In this document: positions 1 through 7,953 of the stretch, piece after piece
How the letters are laid out: every line of letters starts with the position of its first letter
How positions within the stretch are numbered: position 1 is the stretch's first letter
Assembly (NCBI GenBank): GCA_035525055.1
Contig: DATLEZ010000037.1
Span: 1 to 29,427, forward strand
Direction of reading: 5' to 3'
From: DATEEG01 sp035525055
GTDB taxonomy: Bacteria > Actinomycetota > Acidimicrobiia > Spongiisociales > ZC4RG35
DNA length: 29,427 bases
Position numbers and translations under genes: made by a program
Notes under the pieces: model-generated
The model's input: only the letters and a program-made list of their open reading frames with translations
What the model was told of the DNA's origin: nothing
Databases searched by the model: none

Positions 1-2
1 AA

Positions 3-596
3 GCCAGGGCCGACGGCCGCCATCGCCGGGTCGACCGTGGGGGCGAACGCTTCTTGCTGGAAGTCATCTCCGGCCGTCCGCGTCTGGTGGTGTGCGGTGC
101 CGGTCATGACGCGGTGCCCCTGGTTCGGCTCGGGTCGGAGCTCGGATTCGACGTGACGGTCGTGGACGATCGGCGCCAATTCTTGTCCCGGGAGAGATTC
201 CCCGAGGCTGCCACCCTGGTTCATTGCGCTCCGGCCGACCTGGCGACCCATGTGGCGATGGATCCGAGCACAGCCGTTGTGATCATGTCGCATAACTATC
301 TCCGCGACGTCGACGTCCTCGGGTCCCTGCTCGGGATGACCGTGGCCTACATCGGTTGCCTTGGTCCGGGGGAACGGCTCGAACGGATGCTCAAGGACCT
401 GGTCGCGGCAGGAAGGCAGGTGGAACCGGAAGACCTCCAACGGATCCACGGTCCGGCCGGGATTGATCTCGGTGCCGATGGACCCATCGAGATTGCCTGG
501 TCGGTTCTTTCTGAGATCCTGGCGGTTCGAAGAGGTGCCGGAGCGGGTTTCCTGGTTCACAGAAAAGGGCCGTCCGAGCTCCGACGGTTACCGTAA
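3..596 (+). CDS. XdhC/CoxI-family molybdenum-enzyme maturation factor (5' partial)
   Basis: The reading frame is open from the first base of the window, so the N-terminus lies outside; a TTG at 54 is internal, since the preceding in-frame codons (ending GGERFLLEVISG) look like the usual lead-in. The visible part is the XdhC C-terminal Rossmann-like domain: the nucleotide-binding turn CGAGHDAVPL, then VTVVDDR, then the family core around VIMSHNYLRDVDVL and YIGCLGPGERLERML. XdhC proteins bind and sulfurate or insert molybdenum cofactor into xanthine dehydrogenase-type enzymes; CoxI/CoxF homologues serve CO dehydrogenase. The next gene is coxG, 17 nt downstream on the same strand, which favours a role in maturing a CO dehydrogenase-family enzyme whose structural genes would lie upstream. 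Family assignment is firm; the substrate enzyme is inferred from context. Confidence 0.88.
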   Translation, partial: ARADGRHRRVDRGGERFLLEVISGRPRLVVCGAGHDAVPLVRLGSELGFDVTVVDDRRQFLSRERFPEAATLVHCAPADLATHVAMDPSTAVVIMSHNYLRDVDVLGSLLGMTVAYIGCLGPGERLERMLKDLVAAGRQVEPEDLQRIHGPAGIDLGADGPIEIAWSVLSEILAVRRGAGAGFLVHRKGPSELRRLP

Positions 597-613
597 GGGC
601 GGAGGTAACGCAG

Positions 614-1177
614 TTGCAGATAACCCATGAGTTCGAAGTGGCACGTCCGGTCGAGACCGTCTGGGAGATGTTTCAAGACGTACCCTCGGTAGTCCAGTGC
701 CTTCCGGGGGCCACCCTCACAGCGGACAAGGGAAACAACGTCTATGCCGGCAGCATCGCTGTCAAACTTGGCCCCATGGCCGTCACTTTCGAAGGTGAGG
801 CGACGATCACGCACGATCGGGCCAACCAAACTGCGCTGATCGACGGGAGGGGCGTCGACAAGAAAGGTGGGAGCAGGGGCCAGGTCAAAGTCACCTACAC
901 GTTGACTCCGACCGGCACCGGTGGGACCAAAGCTTTGATCGACGCTGACGTGACATTGGCAGGCCCCGCCGCCCAGTTCGGTCGGACCGGTCTCATCAAC
1001 GAGATGTCAAAGCGCCTGATCGGTGATTTCGCCTCGTGTCTCGAAGCCAAGATGGCCGCCCCGACCGAGGCAGCCGCCGAGGCGATAGTGGCCCCGGAAG
1101 TTAAGCCGATCAGCCTCTTCTGGAGCAGCTTCGTCGCCTGGATTCGAAAACTCTTCGGCCGCAGGCAAGCCGGGTAG
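614..1177 (+). CDS. coxG: CoxG-type SRPBCC protein of CO dehydrogenase operon
   Basis: A 187-residue protein. A strong Shine-Dalgarno GGAGG at 601-605 lies 8 nt before a TTG codon at 614, which fixes this non-ATG start. The N-terminus (ITHEFEVARPVETVWEMFQD) and the motif CLPGATL are typical of the CoxG/CO dehydrogenase subunit G family with an SRPBCC hydrophobic-pocket fold. The C-terminus, after a short Ala/Glu linker, is a hydrophobic-basic tail (ISLFWSSFVAWIRKLFGRR) that probably anchors the protein to the membrane. In the CO oxidation literature CoxG links Cox enzymes to the membrane and has been described as delivering menaquinone to them; that role is family knowledge, not visible here. 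It follows the XdhC-family gene directly and precedes the cupredoxin gene by 6 nt, so all three may be co-transcribed. Confidence 0.9.
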   Translation: MQITHEFEVARPVETVWEMFQDVPSVVQCLPGATLTADKGNNVYAGSIAVKLGPMAVTFEGEATITHDRANQTALIDGRGVDKKGGSRGQVKVTYTLTPTGTGGTKALIDADVTLAGPAAQFGRTGLINEMSKRLIGDFASCLEAKMAAPTEAAAEAIVAPEVKPISLFWSSFVAWIRKLFGRRQAG

Positions 1178-1183
1178 GGAGTC

Positions 1184-3145
1184 ATGATGACCCGGACGCT
1201 GCGGCGCCTGCGCGCGTTCGTCCGCCTGGAACTGGTTGTCGCGGCAATCATCGTGACTGCGTGCTCGGGGGTGGCCGAGGCTCCGGATCCGATGAATGTG
1301 ACGGTCCGGATGCTCGATAACAGCTTTGACAGTCCCGTGATCGAGGTGCCGGTCGGGGCCCAGGTGACGTTCCTCGGAGCTGGTCGCAACCCGCACAACG
1401 CGGTGGCTGCCGACGGGTCATGGAGCACCGAAACCGAGTTCGGTTCGCTCGAACAGTTCGAGGGGGAGGCGGCATCTATCCGCTTCGATGCCCCGGGCGA
1501 GTACACCTTCTACTGCACTTTCCACGGCACGGCCGAGGGCGGAGGGATGGCGGCTCGTTTGCTGGTTGGGGATGTCAATGCCTCGGCCGCGGCCCAGGGG
1601 ATCGCGGAGTCGACGGCTCCGGCGGAGTGGACCGGTGCGACCATGAGGGTGCCGGAGGACCATTCGACCATCCAGGAAGCTGTCAACGCGGCTAATCCCG
1701 GCGACCTGATTCTGATCGGGCCTGGCACCTACAACGAGGCGATCCGGATCTCCAAACCGGGCCTGGTGCTCAGAGGGACCGATCGCAACGCCGTTGTAAT
1801 TGACGCCGGGTTCGAGTCCGAGAACGTCATCGACGTATATGCCGACGGCGTTGCCGTTGAGAACCTGACCGTCATGAACGGCACCGCCAACGGCGTCTAC
1901 TGGTCCGGCATCAGGGGCTTCCGGGCGTCGTATGTGACGGCTATCGACAATGGCGACTACGGAATCTACGCCTTTGATTCATCCGACGGGATCTTCGAAC
2001 ACTCTTATGCCTCCGGGTCGCCCGACTCGGGCTTCTACATCGGGCAGTGCGACCCCTGTCAGGCGGTGATCGACGATGTGATCGCCGAGTGGAACGGGCT
2101 CGGATACTCCGGGACCAATGCCTCGGGCGAGCTGTTCATCATCAATTCTGTTTGGAGGTACAACACGGCCGGTGTCGTTCCCAACACCCTCGATTCGGAG
2201 CTGTTGCCGCCCTTTCACGGTGTCACCATCGCCGGCAACCTCATCCACGACAACGACAACCGGGACGCACCGATGAAAGATGCCCAGTGGTCGGGCCTGG
2301 GCAACGGCATCATTCTCGCCGGGGGTAATTCCTCTCTCGTCGTGCGCAACCGTGTCGTCAATCATCTCGTCAACGGCATTGCCGTGACGCCCAACCTCGA
2401 CACCAATTTCTGGACGAGTTCTTTCAATCGGGTGGAAGACAACATTGTCGAGGGCTCGGGGCGAGCCGACCTGGCCCTGGCCGGGCCTTCCGGTCCAGGG
2501 AATTGCTTCTCGGCCAACGATGTGACGACCACCCTGCCGGTCGGGCTCCAGGCGTTTGCCACCTGTGACAGCCTCCGGCTTCCCCTCCTTTACGAACTGG
2601 CCGGATCCACCGAACAGTTGGGCCGGGTTATGGAGAACGGGCTGGGAATTCGCCCGAACAACCCGGTCGGATCTGCCCCCAAACCAGGACCGCAGGAAGT
2701 CATGCCGGGCGGGGCCGATGCCCTGGTGCTGCCAGCGGTCGACGTTTTCGCCTCCCATCCAGTGGATCTCGATGCGATCGCGATCCCCGACCTTCCGCCA
2801 GACCTTGTCATCGACCAACCGAAAGGATTCACCGTGTTTGGAGTGCTCATGGGATCGGTCACCTCGGTGTTCTTCGGGTTGTATGCCTACCTGCTCCCGT
2901 TCGTGCTCTACGCGGCGTGGGTGACGATCGCGCTGTGGGACATGTTTCGATCCAACAGGGGCAAAGGTGCTGTGATCGGATGGTCGGCGGTGATACTCCT
3001 CGTCCCCTTCCTCGGGGTGATTCTCTACTACCTGTTCGGCCGATCGCAGATCCCCGCTTGGCAGAGAATGACCCTGGTCTTCGGCGGCCTCGGCGCCTAC
3101 CTGGTGATCCTGGCCGTCGGAGCCATTATCGGAGGAGTGGTCTAG
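1184..3145 (+). CDS. Cupredoxin / right-handed beta-helix / PLDc_N-like membrane fusion protein
   Basis: 653 residues. The N-terminus has a basic start, a short hydrophobic stretch and a lipobox-like VTAC with Cys27, so a lipoprotein signal is possible. Residues about 38-130 form a plastocyanin-like cupredoxin with all four type-1 copper ligands: His71 (NPHN), Cys111 and His114 (YCTFH), Met122 (GGGM). Residues about 155-470 are a NosD/pectate-lyase-like parallel beta-helix, opening with STIQEAVNAANPGD and GPGTYNE and containing repeated N-x-V/I turns. Residues about 548-653 contain several membrane segments resembling the PLDc_N module (ALWDMFRSNRGKGA, then LVPFLGVILYYLFGR). The start is ATG 1184 or ATG 1187; the GTAGGGA at 1174-1180 overlaps the coxG stop. 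The protein is probably extracytoplasmic, membrane-tethered and copper-binding; the beta-helix ligand is unknown. Confidence 0.8.
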   Translation: MMTRTLRRLRAFVRLELVVAAIIVTACSGVAEAPDPMNVTVRMLDNSFDSPVIEVPVGAQVTFLGAGRNPHNAVAADGSWSTETEFGSLEQFEGEAASIRFDAPGEYTFYCTFHGTAEGGGMAARLLVGDVNASAAAQGIAESTAPAEWTGATMRVPEDHSTIQEAVNAANPGDLILIGPGTYNEAIRISKPGLVLRGTDRNAVVIDAGFESENVIDVYADGVAVENLTVMNGTANGVYWSGIRGFRASYVTAIDNGDYGIYAFDSSDGIFEHSYASGSPDSGFYIGQCDPCQAVIDDVIAEWNGLGYSGTNASGELFIINSVWRYNTAGVVPNTLDSELLPPFHGVTIAGNLIHDNDNRDAPMKDAQWSGLGNGIILAGGNSSLVVRNRVVNHLVNGIAVTPNLDTNFWTSSFNRVEDNIVEGSGRADLALAGPSGPGNCFSANDVTTTLPVGLQAFATCDSLRLPLLYELAGSTEQLGRVMENGLGIRPNNPVGSAPKPGPQEVMPGGADALVLPAVDVFASHPVDLDAIAIPDLPPDLVIDQPKGFTVFGVLMGSVTSVFFGLYAYLLPFVLYAAWVTIALWDMFRSNRGKGAVIGWSAVILLVPFLGVILYYLFGRSQIPAWQRMTLVFGGLGAYLVILAVGAIIGGVV

Positions 3146-3155
3146 GAGAGGCGGC

Positions 3156-3929
3156 TCATCCCTGGACGGCGTTGGGGCGACTCGAACCAGGGGGCAGTGA
3201 GCGGCCCCGTTTGGTTCCTTTTCGAAAGACTGGATGGGGGAGAGGCACCGGGCGCTCCAATTGGGCTACGAGCATCTTGTACACCTGAGGGCCAACCATC
3301 TCGACCAGTTCGGCTCTCAGGCTCTTGTAGACGGGGTCACCGCCAACAAATGCCAGAGGGCTGTCGGTGCACCACCAGGCGAACTGTTGACCTCCGTCAC
3401 CCCAGTCCCGGCGCTTCCATTCCCGCAGGATGGCGGTTCGGTGGCCGTGGCCATCGTCCTCCTCCTCGAGTCGGAGGGGCAGCTGCCAGCACACGGTCGG
3501 CTTCCAATCGAGGGGCCGCTCGCCGGCCTGAAGCGCTCCGAGGTGAAGGGCACACCCTGCACCCGCGTGGAAGTCGGGGCGATTCAGGAAGATGCAGGCG
3601 TCGTCGACGAGGCGCGTGGTCTTGTCCTCTTTGCCCCGGTGCTTCCAAAAACGGTCACCCGCTTTGGCGATGAACTGCCAGTTGTCGGCGGTGAGACGCT
3701 TGGCGTACTTCTCGACGCGCTCGAGATCTTCGTCGTCGAGAAACCAGGCTCCCATCGAGCAGCAACCCTGCTGCATCTCCGGAGTGGGCGTCGTGTAGAT
3801 CCCCTGGCAGCCGTTGCCATAAATGCAGGTCCACGACGACCTGAGAAATGTCGCGTCGAACATCCAGGTCTTGTCCTCGGAAGGATCCTCGAACGCGATG
3901 TAGTCGTGGAGGTCCTTGGGTACAGCCAT
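3156..3929 (-). CDS. Conserved cysteine-rich protein of unknown function
   Basis: 257 residues starting at ATG 3929; no clear ribosome-binding site. I do not recognise a named function. Eight cysteines stand out: Cys35 and Cys41 (TCIYGNGCQG), the pair Cys56-Cys57 (QQGCCSMG), Cys112 (DACIF), Cys126 (GAGCALH), Cys147 (TVCWQLP) and Cys187 (WWCTD). Their spacing recalls YkgJ/DUF3109-like cysteine-cluster proteins, which may bind an iron-sulfur cluster or zinc; this is a resemblance, not a firm hit. No signal peptide or membrane segment is seen, so it is probably cytoplasmic. The C-terminal 25 residues are basic and Pro/Ser-rich. It ends 10 nt from the convergent beta-helix gene and is divergent from the azoreductase-like gene, with about 115 nt between the two starts. 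Confidence 0.65.
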   Translation of the reverse strand: MAVPKDLHDYIAFEDPSEDKTWMFDATFLRSSWTCIYGNGCQGIYTTPTPEMQQGCCSMGAWFLDDEDLERVEKYAKRLTADNWQFIAKAGDRFWKHRGKEDKTTRLVDDACIFLNRPDFHAGAGCALHLGALQAGERPLDWKPTVCWQLPLRLEEEDDGHGHRTAILREWKRRDWGDGGQQFAWWCTDSPLAFVGGDPVYKSLRAELVEMVGPQVYKMLVAQLERPVPLPHPVFRKGTKRGRSLPPGSSRPNAVQG

Positions 3930-4043
3930 GCAGGCGAGATCGTAGGCCCGCCATCAATCGCCTCAGCCGAGGGGCATCGACGCCGTTCTGCTCGGTGTCG
4001 CAGGCGATGGCGGGATAGCATCTCGCGGCCCACCATATGAGGC

Positions 4044-4289
4044 ATGATGAACGTCCTTCATGTCGTTGCCACGCCAAGAGCCGCATCTTCTAACACCCTG
4101 CGAGTGGCCGACGCCTTCATCGAGGCGCTGACCGAAGAAGATTTGGATTGCGCTGTGGAGACCCTCGACCTGTTCGCCGACGACCTACCCAAGGTCGCGG
4201 GAGGCAATATCGAAGCTAAATACACCCTCATGATGGGGGCTCCAATCGTCCCGGGCACGCGGAGTCATGGGCCCAGATCGAGGGTCTGA
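4044..4289 (+). pseudogene. Azoreductase-like flavoprotein, N-terminal fragment before a frameshift
   Basis: This frame encodes the first beta-alpha-beta unit of a flavodoxin-fold NAD(P)H:quinone/FMN-dependent azoreductase: NVLHVVATPRAASSNTLRVA is the FMN-phosphate-binding start. Homology runs to about residue 72 (APIVPGT). After that the sensible continuation, ESWAQIEGLIQRFLSADVY, lies in another frame beginning at 4262, and this frame hits a stop at 4287-4289. Joining the two frames requires one extra base near 4260-4262, so the lesion is a 1-nt deletion in this sequence. It may be an assembly error or a genuine mutation. The start is ATG 4044 or the adjacent ATG 4047. The rest of the gene is the following entry. 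Confidence 0.75.
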
Positions 4290-4318
4290 TCCAAAGATTT
4301 CTCAGCGCCGACGTCTAT

Positions 4319-5482
4319 GTGATGTCGGTACCGATGTGGAATTTGAGCATTCCATACGCGTTGAAATACTTCATCGATGCCATCGTTCAGCCTGGGTACC
4401 TCTTCCGATATAACGAAATGGGCGTACCCGAAGGCATGGTCCATGGCAAGAAGATGATCGTCATCACGTCCCGCGGCGGTGACTACTCCGCGAACTCCCC
4501 ATACAACGCCTACGACTTTATGGAGCCTTGTCTCCGGGCCATTTTCGGTTTCGTTGAGGTATACGACATCGAGGTCGTGTACGCCCAGCCTGTGGATTTG
4601 CGTCAGTTCCGCGAGGCCGCCATGAGCCAGGCAGTGGCCGACGCTGTCGCTGCCGCCCGCAGGCTCGTCACCTGCGCTCCCGGAGTCGAGGTCGAGGAGT
4701 TGCCCGAAGGACTGATCCCCCAGGTGGTGCTTCCAACGACGGGGGAGCCGAAAACGGTCTCGGTGGCAGCCGGCACTGTCGTGTTCGAAGAAGGAACCGT
4801 TTCAGACTTCATTTACGTGATCACGGACGGCACGGTGGAGGTCTATCGATCGACAGGTACAGGTGAGGAAATTCTCGCGACTCTTCAAAAGGGCCAGTAT
4901 TTTGGTGAGCTCGGGGTGCTTTTGGGTGCACCCAGAGCGGCGAGTATTCGGGCATTAACCGACGCCAGCTTCACCGCTTACGGCCCAGAAGAGTTCCGCC
5001 AGTTCATCTCCCCGTCTGACCGCCAGAGGGTCGACAAAGTACGACGGCAGGCCAGAGTGCCTATGGGGCCTCTGACCAGACCTCCGCGGACGTTACGGGA
5101 GGGTCTTGGGGTCGATAGAGTCGGGGTCGATTCCGTAGCGGACAGACGCGTCGGCCATCGCCTGAGGGGCCAGCTTGCCCTCTCGCACCAGTGCCGAAAG
5201 CACCGCGCTTACCACGTGGCCGGCATCGATTTCGAAGAAGCGGCGAAGGTTGGTGCGGCTGTCGGATCGGCCGAAGCCATCGGTGCCGAGGGTTGTGAAT
5301 GCCCCGGGGACGTAGCGGGCGATCTGGTCGGGAACCATCTTCATGAAATCGGAGACAGCCACGATCGGGCCTCCCGCCTCCGACAGGGTCCGGGTCACCG
5401 CAGGAGATCTCGGCGGCTCGCCGGGATGCAAACGGTTCCACCTCTCGATCGAAAGTGCTTCGGACCGCAGCTTCGAATATGA
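4319..5482 (+). pseudogene. Azoreductase-like domain fused to cyclic-nucleotide-binding domain (C-terminal fragment)
   Basis: This is the continuation of the frameshifted gene that begins at 4044; sensible coding resumes at 4262. Residues 1-95 complete the azoreductase-like flavoprotein: SVPMWNLSIPYALKYFID, then GKKMIVITSRGGDYS with the FMN-contacting SRGG. Residues about 145-230 are a cNMP-binding beta-barrel, with the phosphate-binding cassette FGELGVLLGAPRAASIRA keeping the conserved Glu and Arg. A flavin reductase controlled by a bound nucleotide is a reasonable guess, but no substrate is visible. Recognisable protein ends near residue 240 (about base 5040). The last 130 residues are only the antisense of aceE, so the natural stop has probably been lost; a TGA in another frame at 5073-5075 would be the expected end if a second indel lies just before it. 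Two lesions in one gene raise the chance of real decay or poor local assembly. Confidence 0.72.
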
Positions 5483-7891
5483 CGTTGCCGACCACAGCCC
5501 GACCCCGACTCCGTAGTGATCGGCCAGCTCGGCTTGAGCCTTGCGGGCGGCCAGGTTGGCTGTACCAGAGAACAGCACGGCGGCTCGCAGCAGCGTCCCG
5601 GACGGAGCCGGGCTCCAGCGATAGAGGCCGGAGATGATCCCTTCCTCCACACCCTCGGGGCGAGGGGGCTGCGGGTAGTTCTCGTTGTAAAGGGTGAGGT
5701 AGTAGTAGAGGTCTTCGGGAGACGACCCGTACATCCGGTTGAGCCCATGCTCGATGATGGTCCCCACCTCGAAGGCGAAGGCGGGGTCGTAGGCCTCGAC
5801 GGCCGGGTTGGTGGACGCCAGCACGAGGCTGTGGCCGTCTTGGTGCTGCAGGCCCTCGCCAGCCAGCGTGGTCCGGCCAGCTGTCGCCCCGAGCAAGAAC
5901 CCGCGGGCCCGTGCATCTCCCGCCAACCAGGTCAGGTCACCGATCCGCTGGAAGCCGAACATCGAGTAGAAGATGAAGAACGGCACCATTGGCACGCCTC
6001 GGTGGGCGTAGCTGGTAGCGGCGGCGATCCAACTCGCCATCGATCCGGCTTCGGTGATTCCCTCCTCAAGGATCTGACCGTTCTGGGCTTCGACATAAGA
6101 CAGCAGCATCTGGGCGTCAACCGGCTCGTAGAGCTGACCCTGGGCCGCGTAGATCTTGAGCTCGCGGAACAGCGAATCCATGCCGAAGGTCCGGGCCTCA
6201 TCCGGGACAATCGGCACCAGCCTGGGCCCGAATCCTGGTACCCGGGCGAGGTTACGGATAAGCCGGGTAAAGGCGGTCGTAGTCGAAGCTTCTGCCTTGC
6301 CCGATCCGGCGTAGATCTCCGAGAAAGCCTCGGGACCCGGCAGCGGCATCGGCAACCGAATCTGGGTTACGCGGCTGGGCAGGTAGCCATTGAGGACTTT
6401 CCGGCGCTCATGAAGGTACTGATACTCGGGGGATCCTTCGGCCGGACGGAGGTAGGGCGGTACCTTGTCGCCTTCGAGCACGGCGTCCGGTATCTCCTCT
6501 TCCAGGTGAAGACGATCTCGCAGCTCCCGGAGCTGGGCGTTGGTGAGCTCCTTGATCTGGTGGGTGGCGTTGCGGCCTTCGACATCGGGCCCGAGTGTCC
6601 AACCTTTGATGGTCTTGGCCAGGATGACGGTCGGCGCTCCGGTCAGCTCGGTCGCGAGGTTGTAAGCGGCATAGACCTTGCGGTAGTCGAGGCCTCCCCG
6701 GCGCAACGCCCATATCTGCTCATCGGTCCAGTCCTTCACGAGGGCCAGTGCCCTGGGGTCCTTTCCAAAGAAGTGCTCGCGGACGAAGGCGCCATCGGCT
6801 GCCTTGTAGCGCTGGTACTCGCCGTCGACGGTGTCGCTCATCACCTGCACAAGGGCCCCCTCGCGGTCGGCGGCCAGGAGCGGATCCCATCCACTGCCCC
6901 AAATCACCTTGATCACGTTCCAGCCAGCCCCGCGGAAAACCGACTCGAGCTCCTGGATTATCTTGCCGTTCCCGCGCACCGGTCCGTCGAGTCGCTGGAG
7001 ATTGCAGTTGATGACCCAAATGAGGTTGTCGAGCTTTTCGCGGCTCGCGAGGGAAATGGCTCCGAGGGTTTCGGGTTCGTCCACCTCGCCGTCGCCGATG
7101 AAGCACCAAACCTTTGAATCGGACGTGTCGTCGATCCCGCGATTGTGGAGGTAGCGATTGAAGCGGGCGTGGTAGATCGAATTGATCGGTCCCAATCCCA
7201 TGCTGACCGTCGGGTACTCCCAGAAGTCGGGCATGAGCCGAGGATGGGGATAGGAGGAAAGCCCTTTGCCGCCGATCTCGAATCGAAAGTTGTCGAGTTG
7301 CTCCTCGGTGAGCCTTCCCTCGAGAAACGCCCTGGCGTAGATGCCGGGAACGGCGTGTCCCTGGAAGTAGACGTGGTCTCCAGGTCGACCGTCGGCCTTT
7401 CCGCGGAAGAAGTGGTTGAAACCAACCTCGTGAAGGGTCGCCGACGACGCAAACGTGGAGAGATGGCCGCCGATTCCCTTCTCGCGGTGATTCGCTTTCA
7501 CGACCATCACGGCGGCATTCCAGCGGATGAAGCGCCTGATTCGTCTCTCGAGGTGTTCGTCGCCAGGGAACATTGGTTCATCGTCCGGCGGAATCGAGTT
7601 GACGTAAGGAGTGGTGATGGTCGGAGGTACGCCGAGGTTCTTCTGATGGGCGCGCTCGAGCAACTTGGCCAGTAGGTAACGAGCCCGAACCGGGCCCCGG
7701 CTGGCAGCCACCGCGTCGAGTGAGTCGATCCATTCGCTTGTTTCTTCAGGGTCGGCGTCGTACAACTGATCGACGAAGTCGTCGGGCAGAGTGCGGGCGA
7801 CCTCGGCGGCGTCTTCCCGGTTCGCCAGGCCCGGATCTTCGTGATTCCCAACGTCGATCGATGGGGGGCTGATCGATTGAGGGTCGGTCAT
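5093..7891 (-). CDS. aceE: Pyruvate dehydrogenase E1 component, homodimeric type
   Basis: A 932-residue protein, close to the roughly 930 residues of mycobacterial AceE and longer than the 887 of E. coli. It decarboxylates pyruvate with thiamine diphosphate and transfers the acetyl unit to the E2 lipoyl domain. The DPEETSEW motif near the N-terminus is typical of the actinobacterial form. The thiamine diphosphate motif is GDGEVDE at 266-272, ending in INCN at 294-297. HLSTFASSATLHEVGFNHFF and the C-terminal DGFGRSDSR are further family blocks. The start is ATG 7891; there is no Shine-Dalgarno, and a TAGGCT box 6 nt upstream would suit a leaderless message. No other complex subunits lie nearby. 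The 3' end abuts the damaged azoreductase-like gene on the other strand. Confidence 0.95.
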   Translation of the reverse strand: MTDPQSISPPSIDVGNHEDPGLANREDAAEVARTLPDDFVDQLYDADPEETSEWIDSLDAVAASRGPVRARYLLAKLLERAHQKNLGVPPTITTPYVNSIPPDDEPMFPGDEHLERRIRRFIRWNAAVMVVKANHREKGIGGHLSTFASSATLHEVGFNHFFRGKADGRPGDHVYFQGHAVPGIYARAFLEGRLTEEQLDNFRFEIGGKGLSSYPHPRLMPDFWEYPTVSMGLGPINSIYHARFNRYLHNRGIDDTSDSKVWCFIGDGEVDEPETLGAISLASREKLDNLIWVINCNLQRLDGPVRGNGKIIQELESVFRGAGWNVIKVIWGSGWDPLLAADREGALVQVMSDTVDGEYQRYKAADGAFVREHFFGKDPRALALVKDWTDEQIWALRRGGLDYRKVYAAYNLATELTGAPTVILAKTIKGWTLGPDVEGRNATHQIKELTNAQLRELRDRLHLEEEIPDAVLEGDKVPPYLRPAEGSPEYQYLHERRKVLNGYLPSRVTQIRLPMPLPGPEAFSEIYAGSGKAEASTTTAFTRLIRNLARVPGFGPRLVPIVPDEARTFGMDSLFRELKIYAAQGQLYEPVDAQMLLSYVEAQNGQILEEGITEAGSMASWIAAATSYAHRGVPMVPFFIFYSMFGFQRIGDLTWLAGDARARGFLLGATAGRTTLAGEGLQHQDGHSLVLASTNPAVEAYDPAFAFEVGTIIEHGLNRMYGSSPEDLYYYLTLYNENYPQPPRPEGVEEGIISGLYRWSPAPSGTLLRAAVLFSGTANLAARKAQAELADHYGVGVGLWSATSYSKLRSEALSIERWNRLHPGEPPRSPAVTRTLSEAGGPIVAVSDFMKMVPDQIARYVPGAFTTLGTDGFGRSDSRTNLRRFFEIDAGHVVSAVLSALVREGKLAPQAMADASVRYGIDPDSIDPKTLP

Positions 7892-7953
7892 GGACCGAGC
7901 CTATCAGTCCACCGGTTGCATCCTCCTGGCCGATTCAACAACCCCCGGTGCCA

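Noticed and set aside
3160..3200. tRNA-like TTCGAGT motif on the minus strand
   Set aside because: The flanking 5-nt arms do not pair, no other arms are found, and it lies in the 3' end of a coding frame.
3197..4040. Plus-strand frames opposite the cysteine-rich gene
   Set aside because: They are antisense to a better-conserved minus-strand protein and show no domain pattern or ribosome-binding site.
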